Shown here piece after piece: positions 26,774 to 36,106 of a stretch of 62,013 nt of DNA. Position 1 is the stretch's first letter. The number at the start of each line of letters is the position of its first letter. The DNA comes from Alkalibacterium sp. (GTDB lineage Bacteria > Bacillota > Bacilli > Lactobacillales > Carnobacteriaceae_A), in the NCBI GenBank assembly GCA_020832185.1, contig JAFIFE010000023.1:281301-343313 (forward strand). The letters are read 5' to 3'. Position numbers and translations under genes: made by a program. Under the pieces are notes generated by a model. That model saw nothing but the letters and a program-made list of their open reading frames with translations. It ran no database searches and had not been told where the DNA came from.

Positions 26774-27271
26774 ATGAGTGAATTATTAGGACGTTTAATT
26801 ATAATCAGTTTAGCCTGGGCGGGGATCATCCATAACATGATCCAGATGCGCCGGATAGTCATCAGACACACCCTTACTGGCATATTCAGTAAACGCTCGA
26901 CCCAACTTGCTGCTGCAGTCATCCTTGTGGCCCTGGCAATCGTGTTTAACCTCACTTTCATTGACTGGGTGGTGGTCTTTTCAGCTGCGCTTGTCGTTTA
27001 TCTGTCACAATATAACAAGGGGTTCACTTCAAGCGGAGTCATACCAATCGAATCAGGAACGGCTGTAAAAGGGATGATGAGTAGAGAATACACGTTTAAA
27101 GAAACTCAGCAGTGGCTGATTCTTGATCAGCAGGATCGTCTGCAGCTGTGCTTTACAACGGTGAATGCACCAGATGATATCAAACTGATTTATTTTGATA
27201 AAAGAGATAAAGAAGCAATACTCAGTATTCTTTCTCAACATAATCAGAATGTCAAAGTAGCGAAAGACTAA
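26774..27271 (+). CDS. Uncharacterised two-helix membrane protein after recO
   Basis: I do not recognise this 165-residue protein. It starts directly after the recO stop (TAA-ATG), with AAGGACG upstream. A short amphipathic or hydrophobic N-terminus (residues 3-22) is followed by two likely helices (about 43-80). The remaining cytoplasmic domain of about 75 residues resembles the C-terminal regions of YcxB-like proteins (FKETQQWLILDQQDRLQLCF), a weak impression only. Being last in the operon suggests expression with the rRNA-maturation genes; nothing shows its function. Confidence 0.7.
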   Translation: MSELLGRLIIISLAWAGIIHNMIQMRRIVIRHTLTGIFSKRSTQLAAAVILVALAIVFNLTFIDWVVVFSAALVVYLSQYNKGFTSSGVIPIESGTAVKGMMSREYTFKETQQWLILDQQDRLQLCFTTVNAPDDIKLIYFDKRDKEAILSILSQHNQNVKVAKD

Positions 27272-27298
27272 ATACTGACCATTTAGCTCACGAAGTAT

Positions 27299-27326
27299 TT
27301 GACAATTACAAAACTTATTGTAAGAT
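27299..27326 (+). promoter_or_regulatory. glyQS promoter
   Basis: A perfect TTGACA (27299-27304), a 16-base spacer and TAAGAT (27321-27326) precede the T-box leader. Confidence 0.7.
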
Positions 27327-27334
27327 AGAATATG

Positions 27335-27552
27335 ACAATAAAACACGATGATAGAAGGAGTAAAAATAGAATCCTATTTAGCGACTATGGGAAGGTGAGA
27401 GCCATAGAGGAGTTTATTTTGAAGGGCATCTGGAGTGTGGAATGTAAAGTGCTGGCTTATGAAATGATTAAGCTAGAAGTAGGGTGGAACCGCGAGAAAA
27501 CTCGTCCCTATACTGATGGATGACTGTCAGTATAGAGACGAGTTTTCTTTAT
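27335..27552 (+). promoter_or_regulatory. Glycine T-box riboswitch
   Basis: This leader senses uncharged tRNA-Gly and controls glyQS. The conserved T-box AGGGTGGAACCGCG is at 27481-27494. A Stem I apical hairpin CTATGG/CCATAG surrounds a GGTGAGAG loop (27384-27406). A specifier-loop glycine codon GGC (27425-27427) is followed by the usual A. The competing terminator ACTCGTC...GACGAGT (27500-27545) with a T run is complete, and AGGG/CCCT pairing would form the antiterminator. Confidence 0.93.
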
Positions 27553-27577
27553 TTTGAATAACGAGGAGAGAAACGAA

Positions 27578-28510
27578 ATGGAAAAAGCAAAAACATTTCA
27601 AGATATTATATTGACCCTTCAACAGTTCTGGTCTGATCAGGGATGCATGCTGATGCAGGCATACGATACAGAAAAAGGGGCAGGGACTATGAGTCCGTAT
27701 ACATTTTTAAGAGCCATAGGTCCAGAACCATGGAATGCAGCGTATGTTGAACCATCGCGCCGCCCAGCAGATGGACGTTACGGTGAAAACCCTAACCGTC
27801 TCTATCAGCATCACCAGTTTCAGGTCGTTATGAAGCCTTCACCCAAAGAAATACAGGAATTGTATCTAGATAGTTTGAAAGCTCTCGGGATCGATCCGCT
27901 GAAACATGATATCCGTTTTGTTGAAGATAACTGGGAAAATCCATCTTTAGGTTGTGCAGGACTCGGATGGGAGGTCTGGCTTGATGGAATGGAAGTGACT
28001 CAATTTACTTATTTCCAGCAAGTAGGAGGACTAGAGGTCGATTCCGTCACAAGTGAGTTGACATATGGACTGGAACGTCTGGCATCCTATATTCAAGACG
28101 TTGACAATGTGTATGACATTGAATGGGCACCGGGAGTCAAGTACGGCGAAATATTCAAGCAGCCGGAATATGAACACTCAGCCTATTCGTTCGATCACAG
28201 CGACACAGCCTTTCTGTTCTCGCAGTTCTCATCATTCGAAGAGGAAGCTTTAAAACAAATTGAAAACAATCTGGTCCATCCAGCCTACGATTATGTATTG
28301 AAGTGTAGTCATGCATTTAATCTTCTGGATGCCCGTGGAGCAGTGTCCGCGACGGATCGACCGGATTACCTGAAACGTATTCGTCATATGGCACGATTGA
28401 TAGCTAAATCCTTCTTACAGGAACGGGCAAAATTATCGTTCCCTCTGTTAAAAGAGAACGAGGCGGACAAATGGATCGAAAAATATGGCGTTAAGGAGGG
28501 GGCAAAATAA
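27578..28510 (+). CDS. glyQ: Glycine-tRNA ligase alpha subunit
   Basis: GlyQ is the catalytic alpha subunit of the bacterial heterotetrameric glycyl-tRNA synthetase, a class II enzyme. It contains the family blocks [35 protein letters not shown] and [12 protein letters not shown]. Length is 310, typical. The frame is open to a TTG at 27554, but GAGGAGAG points to the ATG at 27578. It lies downstream of the T-box and overlaps glyS by one base (TAATG). Confidence 0.97.
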   Translation: MEKAKTFQDIILTLQQFWSDQGCMLMQAYDTEKGAGTMSPYTFLRAIGPEPWNAAYVEPSRRPADGRYGENPNRLYQHHQFQVVMKPSPKEIQELYLDSLKALGIDPLKHDIRFVEDNWENPSLGCAGLGWEVWLDGMEVTQFTYFQQVGGLEVDSVTSELTYGLERLASYIQDVDNVYDIEWAPGVKYGEIFKQPEYEHSAYSFDHSDTAFLFSQFSSFEEEALKQIENNLVHPAYDYVLKCSHAFNLLDARGAVSATDRPDYLKRIRHMARLIAKSFLQERAKLSFPLLKENEADKWIEKYGVKEGAK

Positions 28511-30594
28511 TGACTCATTCATTCTTATTGGAAATTGGTCTTGAAGAACTACCGGCTAAAGTCATTGTTCCGGCTGTGACTCATTTAAAAGATAAAGTCG
28601 CTGCACATTTCAAAGAAAACCAATTAGGTTTCGAGTCGATCGAGATGTTCAGCACCCCAAGGAGACTGGCTGTAAAAGTAACCGGCCTTGAAGAGCGACA
28701 ATCAGACAAGACAGAGACCGTTAAGGGACCTGCTAAACGCATAGCTTTAGATGACGAAGGGAACTGGTCCAAAGCTGCCATCGGATTCACACGCGGTCAA
28801 CAAGCGTCTGTTGAAGATATCGTCTTTAAAGAGATCAAAGGCGAAGAGTACGTCTTTGTAGAAAAACATATCAAAGGATTGACGGCTAAAGACGTGATCA
28901 GTCAATTATCATCGGTGCTGCCAACGATTCCTTTCCCGGTTTCCATGAAGTGGGGAAATCATTCATACAAGTATATTCGTCCCGTTCACTGGCTGACTGC
29001 TTTACTTGATGATCAGCTGGTAGATTTGACTCTTTTTGATGTAACTTCAGGCCGTGCTTCTAGAGGACATCGATTCCTTGGGGAGGCAGTGACGTTGACA
29101 CAGGCAGATGACTATAAAAAAGCTTTAAAAGAACAGTCTGTAATCGTAGACAGATCTGAAAGACAACAGCTGATCATTAAACAAATCGAAGACATCTGTC
29201 AAGCTAATGGATGGAAAAGTCCTTTGGGCAATACATCACTACTTGAAGAAGTTACCGACCTTGTCGAGTACCCGACGGCTTTCTATGGGTCTTTCGAAGA
29301 AAGTTATTTGATTGTCCCGGAGAGTGTGCTTGAAACTGCTATGGCAGACCATCAGCGTTATTTCCCTGTACGCAAAGACAATGCTGAAAATGACTTCCTT
29401 CCATACTTCATAGCAGTGAGAAATGGGAATGACGTATCGATCGATCAGGTACGTAAAGGGAACGAAAAAGTGTTGAGTGCCCGCTTATCAGATGCCGCTT
29501 TCTTTTATAAAGAAGATCAGAAGCAGTCGATTGATGAGTTTGTAGACAAATTATCATCCGTTTCATTCCATGAAAAATTAGGTTCTTTATATGATAAACA
29601 AACCCGTTTGACTGCTATTGCTAATCTGCTGGCTCCATTCTTTGAAGTCGACGAACAGCAGCTCGACAAGATAGAACGTGCCGGAATGATCTGTAAGTTT
29701 GATCTTGTTACTCAAACTGTAAACGAATTTACGTCTCTTCAAGGTGACATTGCAGGTATATTCGCTTCAGAAAGAGGAGAAGATCAAGTCATAGCTGATG
29801 CTTTATCAGAACAGTATCTTCCAAAAAGTATGGAGGGCGCGTTGCCTCAGAGTACATTGGGGGCATTGCTTTCATTGGCTGATAAACTGGACTCCTTATT
29901 ATCCTTTTTCTCAGTTGGCTTGATTCCTTCCGGGTCTAACGATCCGTTTGCTTTAAGAAGACAAGCTATGGGAATTGTCCGCATTATTAAATCGTTTAAT
30001 GTCTCTATTCCATTCAATGAGTTACTGGATTCCATCATTGAAACTGTTGATTCAGTTGAAACTAAAGCAGCGTATATTCAAAATAAAGACGCCGTTATTT
30101 CATTTATTAAAGACCGAGTGGATCAGTGGTTATCGGCTGAGGCTGGAATGACCCGCGACTACGATACACGTAAAGCAGTCCTAGAATCCGATCAGGACGA
30201 CATAGTCGAACAAATAGAAGCAGCCCATGTTTTGAAAGCTAAAAAAGAAGCCGCTGATTTTAAAGCCATCGTTGAATCACTGACACGTGTGTCTAATCTG
30301 GCCGAAAAAGCGTCAGATGATTTCACTCTATCGTCTGACCGTTTTGAAACTGATTCAGAAAAAACACTGTACGAAGCTGTTTTAAAAGCAGAACAACTGA
30401 CACAGACTACCTTGACTGCTTCAGAGAAATGGCAGCTTTTTGCAGATATGCACCCGCTGATTGATGACTTTTTCGAACATAATATGGTCATGACGGATGA
30501 TTCAGCTGTCAAAGAAAATCGACTCGCCTTGTTGACACGCATCCATGCCTTATCAGCATCTTTTGCACGCTTCAACGTGCTGGTCATTAAGTAA
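28510..30594 (+). CDS. glyS: Glycine-tRNA ligase beta subunit
   Basis: GlyS binds and positions tRNA-Gly for the alpha subunit. The N-terminus LLEIGLEELPAKVIVPA, the PTRRLAV-like block (TPRRLAVKV), the SMKWGNHSYKYIRPVHW region and the HD-like and anticodon-binding C-terminal parts are recognisable across 694 residues, the usual length. GGAGGG precedes the ATG. Its start overlaps the glyQ stop, coupling translation at equal amounts. Confidence 0.97.
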   Translation: MTHSFLLEIGLEELPAKVIVPAVTHLKDKVAAHFKENQLGFESIEMFSTPRRLAVKVTGLEERQSDKTETVKGPAKRIALDDEGNWSKAAIGFTRGQQASVEDIVFKEIKGEEYVFVEKHIKGLTAKDVISQLSSVLPTIPFPVSMKWGNHSYKYIRPVHWLTALLDDQLVDLTLFDVTSGRASRGHRFLGEAVTLTQADDYKKALKEQSVIVDRSERQQLIIKQIEDICQANGWKSPLGNTSLLEEVTDLVEYPTAFYGSFEESYLIVPESVLETAMADHQRYFPVRKDNAENDFLPYFIAVRNGNDVSIDQVRKGNEKVLSARLSDAAFFYKEDQKQSIDEFVDKLSSVSFHEKLGSLYDKQTRLTAIANLLAPFFEVDEQQLDKIERAGMICKFDLVTQTVNEFTSLQGDIAGIFASERGEDQVIADALSEQYLPKSMEGALPQSTLGALLSLADKLDSLLSFFSVGLIPSGSNDPFALRRQAMGIVRIIKSFNVSIPFNELLDSIIETVDSVETKAAYIQNKDAVISFIKDRVDQWLSAEAGMTRDYDTRKAVLESDQDDIVEQIEAAHVLKAKKEAADFKAIVESLTRVSNLAEKASDDFTLSSDRFETDSEKTLYEAVLKAEQLTQTTLTASEKWQLFADMHPLIDDFFEHNMVMTDDSAVKENRLALLTRIHALSASFARFNVLVIK

Positions 30595-30610
30595 AAGAAA
30601 ACAGAAGCGA

Positions 30611-30645
30611 GAAGGCAGGTTCACGAACGTTCTGCCTTCTTTCTG
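30611..30645 (+). terminator. Terminator after glyS
   Basis: GAAGGCAG pairs with CTGCCTTC around a loop containing TTCACGAACG, followed by TTTCT. Confidence 0.7.
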
Positions 30646-30679
30646 TATTAGTTTATCAATGGAGAAGGAGAACAGGAGT

Positions 30680-32392
30680 ATGCTTAAACGATTTTTTTCA
30701 TATTACAAACCTTATAAAGCCTTATTTACTTTGGATTTTTCGGCAGCAATCATTGTAGCAACGCTGGAACTCGCTTTTCCCATCATGGTTCAGCAGGTAG
30801 TGGATTCGATTCTCCCGACCGGAGACTGGTCTCTGATCGTACTCGTATCCATTGGGTTACTGGGAATTTACGCCTTGAACACCTTTTTGCATTTTATCGT
30901 GACCTATTACGGGCATGTCCTCGGAACAAATATTGAAACAGACATGCGTCAGGATCTATATAATCATATCCAAAAACAGTCTTTTTCATATTTTGATAAC
31001 AGAGAAACAGGGAAACTGATTACGCGGCTGACCTCAGACCTGTTTGAAATTGCTGAGGTCGCTCACCACGGGCCGGAAGATATTTTTATCACCTTATTCA
31101 CATTGACCGGTGCATTTTTACTCATGCTGAGTGTGCATGTTCAACTGGCTGTAATGACATTCATACTGGTGCCGTTTATAGCTGTTGCACTGGCGTTCTT
31201 TAATAAACGCATGACACAAGTCAATACTCGCATTTATGATGATTTAGCAGGATTCAGTGCGGGGATCGAAGCATCTGTCGGAGGCGTTCGAGTGGTTCAG
31301 GCTTTCTCGAATGAAGATTATGAGCAGGAACGTTTCAATCAGCTCAATCTTGCTTACCGAAAATCAAAATACTTATTCTACAAAATGATGGCTGTCAGTC
31401 ATTCATATAATTATTTTCTGATGCGTCTTATCAGTCTGTTTGCCCTGTTTTTCGGTGCCTACTTTACGATTCAAGGCGAAATCAGTTATGGTGATTTGGT
31501 CGCTTTCATTTTATTTGCTAATGTATTTGTCCGACCGATCGAAAAAGTAAATACTATGATCGAAAGTTACCCGAAAGGAATTGCCGGGTTCAAGCGACTC
31601 CTAGAAGAGCTGGGGTTGAAATCAGAAGTGAAAGATTCCCCACATGCCATCAAAGTCAACAGCTTAAAAGGGGACATTGAGTACACTGACGTATCGTTCA
31701 GTTACGAAGAAAATCAGTCAATACTAAAAGATATCAATTTATCGATCAAAGCTGGAGAAACGATTGCTTTTGTCGGCCCAAGCGGCGCAGGTAAAACAAC
31801 CATTTGTAACCTTCTTCCAAGGTTCTACGATATTGATGAAGGGTCGATCACAATTGATGGGTATTCCATTAAAGAGGTGACTCTGGATTCATTGAGAGAA
31901 CAGATCGGGGTCGTTCAACAGGATGTCTTTTTATTCCCAGGAACGATCAAAGAAAACATTCTGTATGGTAAACTGGACGCAACAGATAAAGAAGTCGATA
32001 ATGCCGTGAAGATGGCCAATCTGGTGGATGTCGTCAATAACTTGCCGAGGGGACTTGAAACGGTCATTGGTGAACGAGGCGTTAAACTGTCCGGCGGTCA
32101 GAAACAGCGTCTGTCTATAGCCCGTATGTTCCTCAAGAACCCGCCTATTCTTATTTTGGATGAAGCAACCTCAGCACTAGATACAGAAACAGAGCAGGCC
32201 ATTCAGGAAGCATTGGACTCACTATCGAAAGGTCGTACCACGCTTATCATCGCGCACCGTTTAGCGACGATCAAGAATGCAGACAGAATAGTCGTAGTCT
32301 CTTCTAAAGGGATCGAAGAAGAAGGCAGTCACGATGAATTGATTGCACATAACGGAGCTTATAAGTCACTGTACGATGCGCAATTTTCATAA
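30680..32392 (+). CDS. ABC exporter half-transporter (permease-ATPase fusion)
   Basis: This is a 570-residue type IV ABC exporter subunit. The N-terminal membrane domain (about residues 1-305) has six predicted helices, with two substrate-facing coupling loops. The ATPase domain carries Walker A GPSGAGKTT, the Q-loop, the signature LSGGQKQR, Walker B ILILDEATSALD and the H-loop AHRLATI. It would act as a homodimer, since no second half-transporter is adjacent. The frame is open upstream into glyS, but ACAGGAG supports the ATG at 30680. The substrate is unknown; lipids, peptides or drugs are all possible. Confidence 0.9.
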   Translation: MLKRFFSYYKPYKALFTLDFSAAIIVATLELAFPIMVQQVVDSILPTGDWSLIVLVSIGLLGIYALNTFLHFIVTYYGHVLGTNIETDMRQDLYNHIQKQSFSYFDNRETGKLITRLTSDLFEIAEVAHHGPEDIFITLFTLTGAFLLMLSVHVQLAVMTFILVPFIAVALAFFNKRMTQVNTRIYDDLAGFSAGIEASVGGVRVVQAFSNEDYEQERFNQLNLAYRKSKYLFYKMMAVSHSYNYFLMRLISLFALFFGAYFTIQGEISYGDLVAFILFANVFVRPIEKVNTMIESYPKGIAGFKRLLEELGLKSEVKDSPHAIKVNSLKGDIEYTDVSFSYEENQSILKDINLSIKAGETIAFVGPSGAGKTTICNLLPRFYDIDEGSITIDGYSIKEVTLDSLREQIGVVQQDVFLFPGTIKENILYGKLDATDKEVDNAVKMANLVDVVNNLPRGLETVIGERGVKLSGGQKQRLSIARMFLKNPPILILDEATSALDTETEQAIQEALDSLSKGRTTLIIAHRLATIKNADRIVVVSSKGIEEEGSHDELIAHNGAYKSLYDAQFS

Positions 32393-32421
32393 TCAAAGCA
32401 ACGTGAACGGGAGTGAAGAGT

Positions 32422-32934
32422 ATGGAAGCAGATCAAAGAAGACAAGCAATAAAAGACTATTTGGATAAAGCAGAGGAAGCCGTTGTTGCGCGGACACTGG
32501 CGTCTGCCTTTAATGTCAGTCGTCAGGTAATAGTCGGAGATATCGCTTTACTCCGGGCTTCTGGGATCGGTATCGTTTCGACCCCCAAAGGGTACATCAT
32601 GCGTAGTCAGATCGAAGAAGGGGTATGTGAATCGATCGTCTGTCAGCACTTGCCAGAAGAAACGAAAGAAGAACTGTACGCCATAGTCGACTTGGGTGGA
32701 GAGGTGATCGATGTGACGGTCGAGCACCCTATATACGGTCAAATCAGAGGCGATCTGACGATTTCCAACCGGCTGGAAGTAGATGAATTTATTGAAAAAA
32801 TAAAAAATAACCAGTCTGCTTTGCTTTCTAATTTAACTGAAGGCCTGCACACTCATACAATCAAAGCTAAAAACAAAGACCGATTAGAAAAAATAAAAGA
32901 AAAACTTAAAAGTAAAGGCTTTCTTTACGAATGA
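32422..32934 (+). CDS. niaR: Niacin-responsive transcription repressor NiaR
   Basis: NiaR (YrxA) represses NAD biosynthesis or niacin-uptake genes when nicotinic acid is present. An N-terminal winged helix (residues about 5-62, with ALASAFNVSRQVIVGDIALLR) is followed by a 3H domain. Its conserved histidines in VCQHLP, TVEHPIYG and GLHTHTI bind metal and ligand. Length is 170. GGGAG lies before the ATG at 32422; the upstream GTG at 32413 is less well placed. The next gene is niaX, with a palindromic operator between them, so target and repressor are neighbours. Confidence 0.93.
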   Translation: MEADQRRQAIKDYLDKAEEAVVARTLASAFNVSRQVIVGDIALLRASGIGIVSTPKGYIMRSQIEEGVCESIVCQHLPEETKEELYAIVDLGGEVIDVTVEHPIYGQIRGDLTISNRLEVDEFIEKIKNNQSALLSNLTEGLHTHTIKAKNKDRLEKIKEKLKSKGFLYE

Positions 32935-32939
32935 GACTG

Positions 32940-32967
32940 TTGACAACTCTAGCGAATCAGGTATACT
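32940..32967 (+). promoter_or_regulatory. niaX promoter
   Basis: A perfect TTGACA (32940-32945), a 16-base spacer and TATACT (32962-32967). It overlaps the end of the niaR region and is followed directly by the palindromic operator. Confidence 0.7.
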
Positions 32968-32971
32968 TATA

Positions 32972-32987
32972 AGGTGTCATGACACCT
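32972..32987 (+). promoter_or_regulatory. Predicted NiaR operator
   Basis: A perfect 16-base palindrome, AGGTGTCATGACACCT, covers the likely transcription start of niaX, where repressor binding would block transcription. The ACACCT half-sites fit the NiaR sites described in Firmicutes, and NiaR is encoded just upstream. Confidence 0.75.
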
Positions 32988-33009
32988 GTATACATACTTT
33001 ATTTAGGAG

Positions 33010-33576
33010 TTGTTTATTATCAGACAAACTAATACTTTAAAGCTGACTGTTACGGCTTTACTCACGGCCATTGCCATCACTATTCCGATGGTCATGCCCA
33101 TTAGAGTTCTTATCGAACCGGCTTCATTTACACTGGCAAGTCACGTTCCCATATTCTTTGCTATGTTTTTTTCACCAGCCATTGCTGTAGCCGTATCGTT
33201 AGGTTCTGCAGTCGGCTTTCTATTAGCCGGCTTTCCAATCGTCGTTACAATGAGAGCAATGAGTCACGTGGTGTTTGCGCTTATTGGCGCGTTGTATTTA
33301 AAAAACAGAAGAGAGGATATTTTAGCCTCTCCCGTCAAAAGTCAGCTGTTTTCATTTTCGATCGCTATCGTTCATGCATTAGCTGAAGTCTTGGTCGTTT
33401 CAGTCTTTTTCTTCGGCCTCGTCTCAGGAGCTGATTATCAGGACGGATTCTTCTATGCAGTCTTCTTGCTCGTAGGTGTCGGAACCATCATTCACAGTAT
33501 GGTCGATTTTTTCCTTGCTCAACTAATATGGAAAAGTCTAGGCAGACGAATGACTTTGATAGCACAGAAGGTCTGA
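33010..33576 (+). CDS. niaX: Niacin ECF transporter substrate-binding component NiaX
   Basis: NiaX is the membrane S component that binds nicotinic acid or nicotinamide and works with the shared ECF energising module. About six helices fill 188 residues, and the N-terminal segment TVTALLTAIAITIPMVMP is typical of S components. The NiaR operator upstream supports the substrate. The start is odd: the TTG at 33010 directly abuts the ribosome-binding site TTTAGGAG (33002-33009). The best-spaced codons are ATT (33016) and ATC (33019), so a rare start codon is possible. No EcfA or EcfT gene is in the window. Confidence 0.87.
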   Translation: MFIIRQTNTLKLTVTALLTAIAITIPMVMPIRVLIEPASFTLASHVPIFFAMFFSPAIAVAVSLGSAVGFLLAGFPIVVTMRAMSHVVFALIGALYLKNRREDILASPVKSQLFSFSIAIVHALAEVLVVSVFFFGLVSGADYQDGFFYAVFLLVGVGTIIHSMVDFFLAQLIWKSLGRRMTLIAQKV

Positions 33577-33630
33577 TTCAAGCTAATGTGGACCGATTTG
33601 AAAATATGTGAGTTATCCATACGTTAGTTA

Positions 33631-33656
33631 ATACTCGTCTTCGGACGAGTATTTTT
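33631..33656 (+). terminator. niaX terminator with TTCG tetraloop
   Basis: ATACTCGTC (33631-33639), loop TTCG, GACGAGTAT (33644-33652), followed by a T run. The stem is a perfect nine bases. Confidence 0.9.
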
Positions 33657-34115
33657 CATTTCCTGCTCTCTTTGGGTCTGGTTTTTTTATTTCCTGCAGC
33701 TCATTTGGATGACAGATTTCAGTTGACCCATAAAGCGTTATAACCTGATACTCATTCAAAATACTAATTTGAGTTACGTGTAATCTATATTATTAGATGC
33801 AACTCGGTGTCTATTTGTCAGTGAGTCAAAGGTAGGGGGAGAGACTAACTGTAGCTCGAGAAGAAGAAAATTTTGAGCTGCGGTTAATCAGACAGAAATC
33901 ATGCGACTCAAATACCAGCCATTTTGAGTCGGGGGTAATCAGCCTTTTTGCCTTAACTCATAGTAGTGATTCTTTTGGGCAGCATGTTAAAAATAGTCTG
34001 TAAAGAATCTGCTGACCATAGAGAAACAGCTGACAATTAGAATTGTCCAGGATCTCATTTTCAAGTGTTCCTTGAGCTGGTAATGGACTTATTTACCTAT
34101 TATGGCTTGCTTTCA
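33657..34115. repeat. Non-coding stretch with repeated TTGAG..GGTAAT modules
   Basis: No gene is supported. Related blocks recur: TTTGAGTTACGTGTAATC (33768-33785), TTTTGAGCTGCGGTTAATCA (33871-33890), TTTTGAGTCGGGGGTAATCA (33922-33941) and CTTGAGCTGGTAAT (34071-34084). Reverse-oriented pieces such as GACTCAAAT (33904-33912) also occur. They may be a degraded repeat, protein-binding sites or part of a small RNA. Confidence 0.4.
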
Positions 34116-34144
34116 TTTACAATTTCAACCGATTTTGGTATACT
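34116..34144 (+). promoter_or_regulatory. dnaG-rpoD promoter
   Basis: TTTACA (34116-34121), a 17-base spacer and TATACT (34139-34144), with an extended TGG before the -10 box. It lies about 70 bases before dnaG. Confidence 0.6.
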
Positions 34145-34214
34145 TAACTTTGATTAATATAGGGATAGTGTGCCTATTAAAAATACAACATCAGCAAGTG
34201 AAGGGGGATGAATA

Positions 34215-36080
34215 GTGAGCAGAATTCCTGAAGAAACCATTCATTCGATCCGCGAAGAAACGAATATTGTTCAAATTATTTCCCAATATCTTCAACTAAA
34301 GAAATCGGGACAAAACTATTTCGCATCTTGTCCTTTTCACGATGATAAAACACCTTCATTTTCCGTGAGCGAAAAGAAACAGATCTATCATTGTTTCAGT
34401 TGCGGAAGGGGAGGGAACGTATTTAGTTTTCTGCAGGAAATGGAAGGCTTGACGTTTGTGGAAGCTGTTGGAAAAACAGCTGAATTGGGTGATCTGTCTA
34501 TTGATTTCTCAATCATAGATCAGGCACGACAATCAAGACCTGCTGCAGATTCGATGCATGCCAAACTGCTGGCAGTTTACGAAAAGGCTGAGTATTTTTA
34601 TCATCACCTTCTAGTGAACACCAAAGCCGGTGAAGAGGCGTATAACTATTTATTGGATCGAGGAATGACGAAAGAAAGTATTGAAACGTTTAAGATCGGA
34701 TTTTCACCCCCTCAAAGACAAGCTCTGAAGCTTTATCTGGATAACGAGGGATTGAATGACCCAGAGGTTTTGAGAAAATCCGGCCTATTTTCCGACAGAG
34801 ACGATGATACGTTTGTTGACCGATTCACTAATCGGATCCTTTTTCCTATTGCAGATGCTAAAGGAAAGACAGTCGCCTTTTCAGGACGGGCCTTTCTTGA
34901 AGTAGAAGATAACCACCGAATGGCAAAATATATGAACAGCCCTGAAACAGAGCTGTTTAATAAACGACGGATACTCTTTAATTATGATAAATCCAGAGCG
35001 TCTATCCGGCGTGAAGGCGAAGTCATACTGTTCGAAGGGTTTATGGATGTGATTTCAGCGTGGCAGGCAGGTGTGAAAAACGGCATTGCTTCAATGGGGA
35101 CCAGCCTGACAGAAGAGCAGATTCATGTGCTGGACAAAGTGACTGATCATGTTGTGATTGCCTATGATGGTGATGATGCCGGACTGGAAGCAACTAAGAG
35201 AGCGACGGACTTCATCAATAAAGAAACGCATTTTACTATAGATATTGCGACCTTTCCTGAAAATTTAGATCCTGATGATTTTATTCAGACTAAAGGGAAA
35301 GAGGCATTTATTGATTTTCTGACCCATGGAAGAGATACATTAATGAGTTTTCTAATGAAATACCACCGCAAAGGCCTCAATCTTAAAAATGAAAGTGAAC
35401 GATTGAAGTACATTGAAGTGGTGCTTAGAGAATTGGCAAGAGTCTCTTCGGCAGTTGAACGTGAGCTATACTTGAATCAGCTGCAGGAAGAATTTGAGTT
35501 GTCTGTCGATGCGTTAAAAGAACAGCTGCACTCCTTTATTACCGACCAGCAGAAAGAGCGGCGTAGCGAACGGCGCAAAGAAAAGCAGACAGAACGGCCA
35601 ATAGAGTTTACACAGCCGTCTGTCAGTCATCAGAATAAACCGAAAGAAACCTCGTTGACTCGTGCAGAGAAAGCCCTGCTTCACCGCTTGTTTACGCAAG
35701 ATGACGTATGGACGACGCTTCAATCGTATGAGAAAGAGTTATCCTTTTCAGATCAGGATCATCAGGTCTTATTTATGTTGTACGATGACTATTATCACTC
35801 TCATGATCATCCATCCCTTCAGTCTTTTCTGGATTTTTTACCAGACGAGCGCCTGAAGAGCAAAGCATCAGAAATTGCATGGATCTCTTTAAGCGAAGAT
35901 ATTTCGGCTGGTGAAATCGAGGATTATCTTTCTCTTATCTGTGACAGACAACCTCTGGAGATCCGGTTGAAAGAGAAAAAAGATGAGCTGAGACAAGCTG
36001 AACGAAGTGGAGACAAGCAGAAACAGCAGTCTCTTAGTTTTGAAATCATTAATATTATTAAACAAATGAAAAGTAAATAA
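34215..36080 (+). CDS. dnaG: DNA primase
   Basis: DnaG makes RNA primers at the replication fork. The N-terminal zinc ribbon uses Cys39, His42, Cys60 and Cys63 (CPFH...CFSC). The TOPRIM core has [13 protein letters not shown] and the metal-binding AYDGDDAG. The C-terminal helicase-binding domain follows a Lys/Arg/Glu-rich linker (about 440-480). Length is 621. The GTG start follows AAGGGGG. It is cotranscribed with rpoD 26 bases later, the macromolecular-synthesis operon order but without rpsU, which is elsewhere in the window. Confidence 0.97.
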   Translation: MSRIPEETIHSIREETNIVQIISQYLQLKKSGQNYFASCPFHDDKTPSFSVSEKKQIYHCFSCGRGGNVFSFLQEMEGLTFVEAVGKTAELGDLSIDFSIIDQARQSRPAADSMHAKLLAVYEKAEYFYHHLLVNTKAGEEAYNYLLDRGMTKESIETFKIGFSPPQRQALKLYLDNEGLNDPEVLRKSGLFSDRDDDTFVDRFTNRILFPIADAKGKTVAFSGRAFLEVEDNHRMAKYMNSPETELFNKRRILFNYDKSRASIRREGEVILFEGFMDVISAWQAGVKNGIASMGTSLTEEQIHVLDKVTDHVVIAYDGDDAGLEATKRATDFINKETHFTIDIATFPENLDPDDFIQTKGKEAFIDFLTHGRDTLMSFLMKYHRKGLNLKNESERLKYIEVVLRELARVSSAVERELYLNQLQEEFELSVDALKEQLHSFITDQQKERRSERRKEKQTERPIEFTQPSVSHQNKPKETSLTRAEKALLHRLFTQDDVWTTLQSYEKELSFSDQDHQVLFMLYDDYYHSHDHPSLQSFLDFLPDERLKSKASEIAWISLSEDISAGEIEDYLSLICDRQPLEIRLKEKKDELRQAERSGDKQKQQSLSFEIINIIKQMKSK

Positions 36081-36106
36081 AGATCAATCAGGAGGCATGT
36101 CAGTAT

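Noticed and set aside
27332-27523. Open frame of 63 codons before glyQ
   Set aside because: It lies wholly inside the T-box leader; the conserved RNA motif explains the sequence.
33577-34214. Known structural RNA (6S, tmRNA, RNase P, SRP RNA) in the gap before dnaG
   Set aside because: None of the conserved core motifs of these RNAs could be found, so no RNA gene is called.
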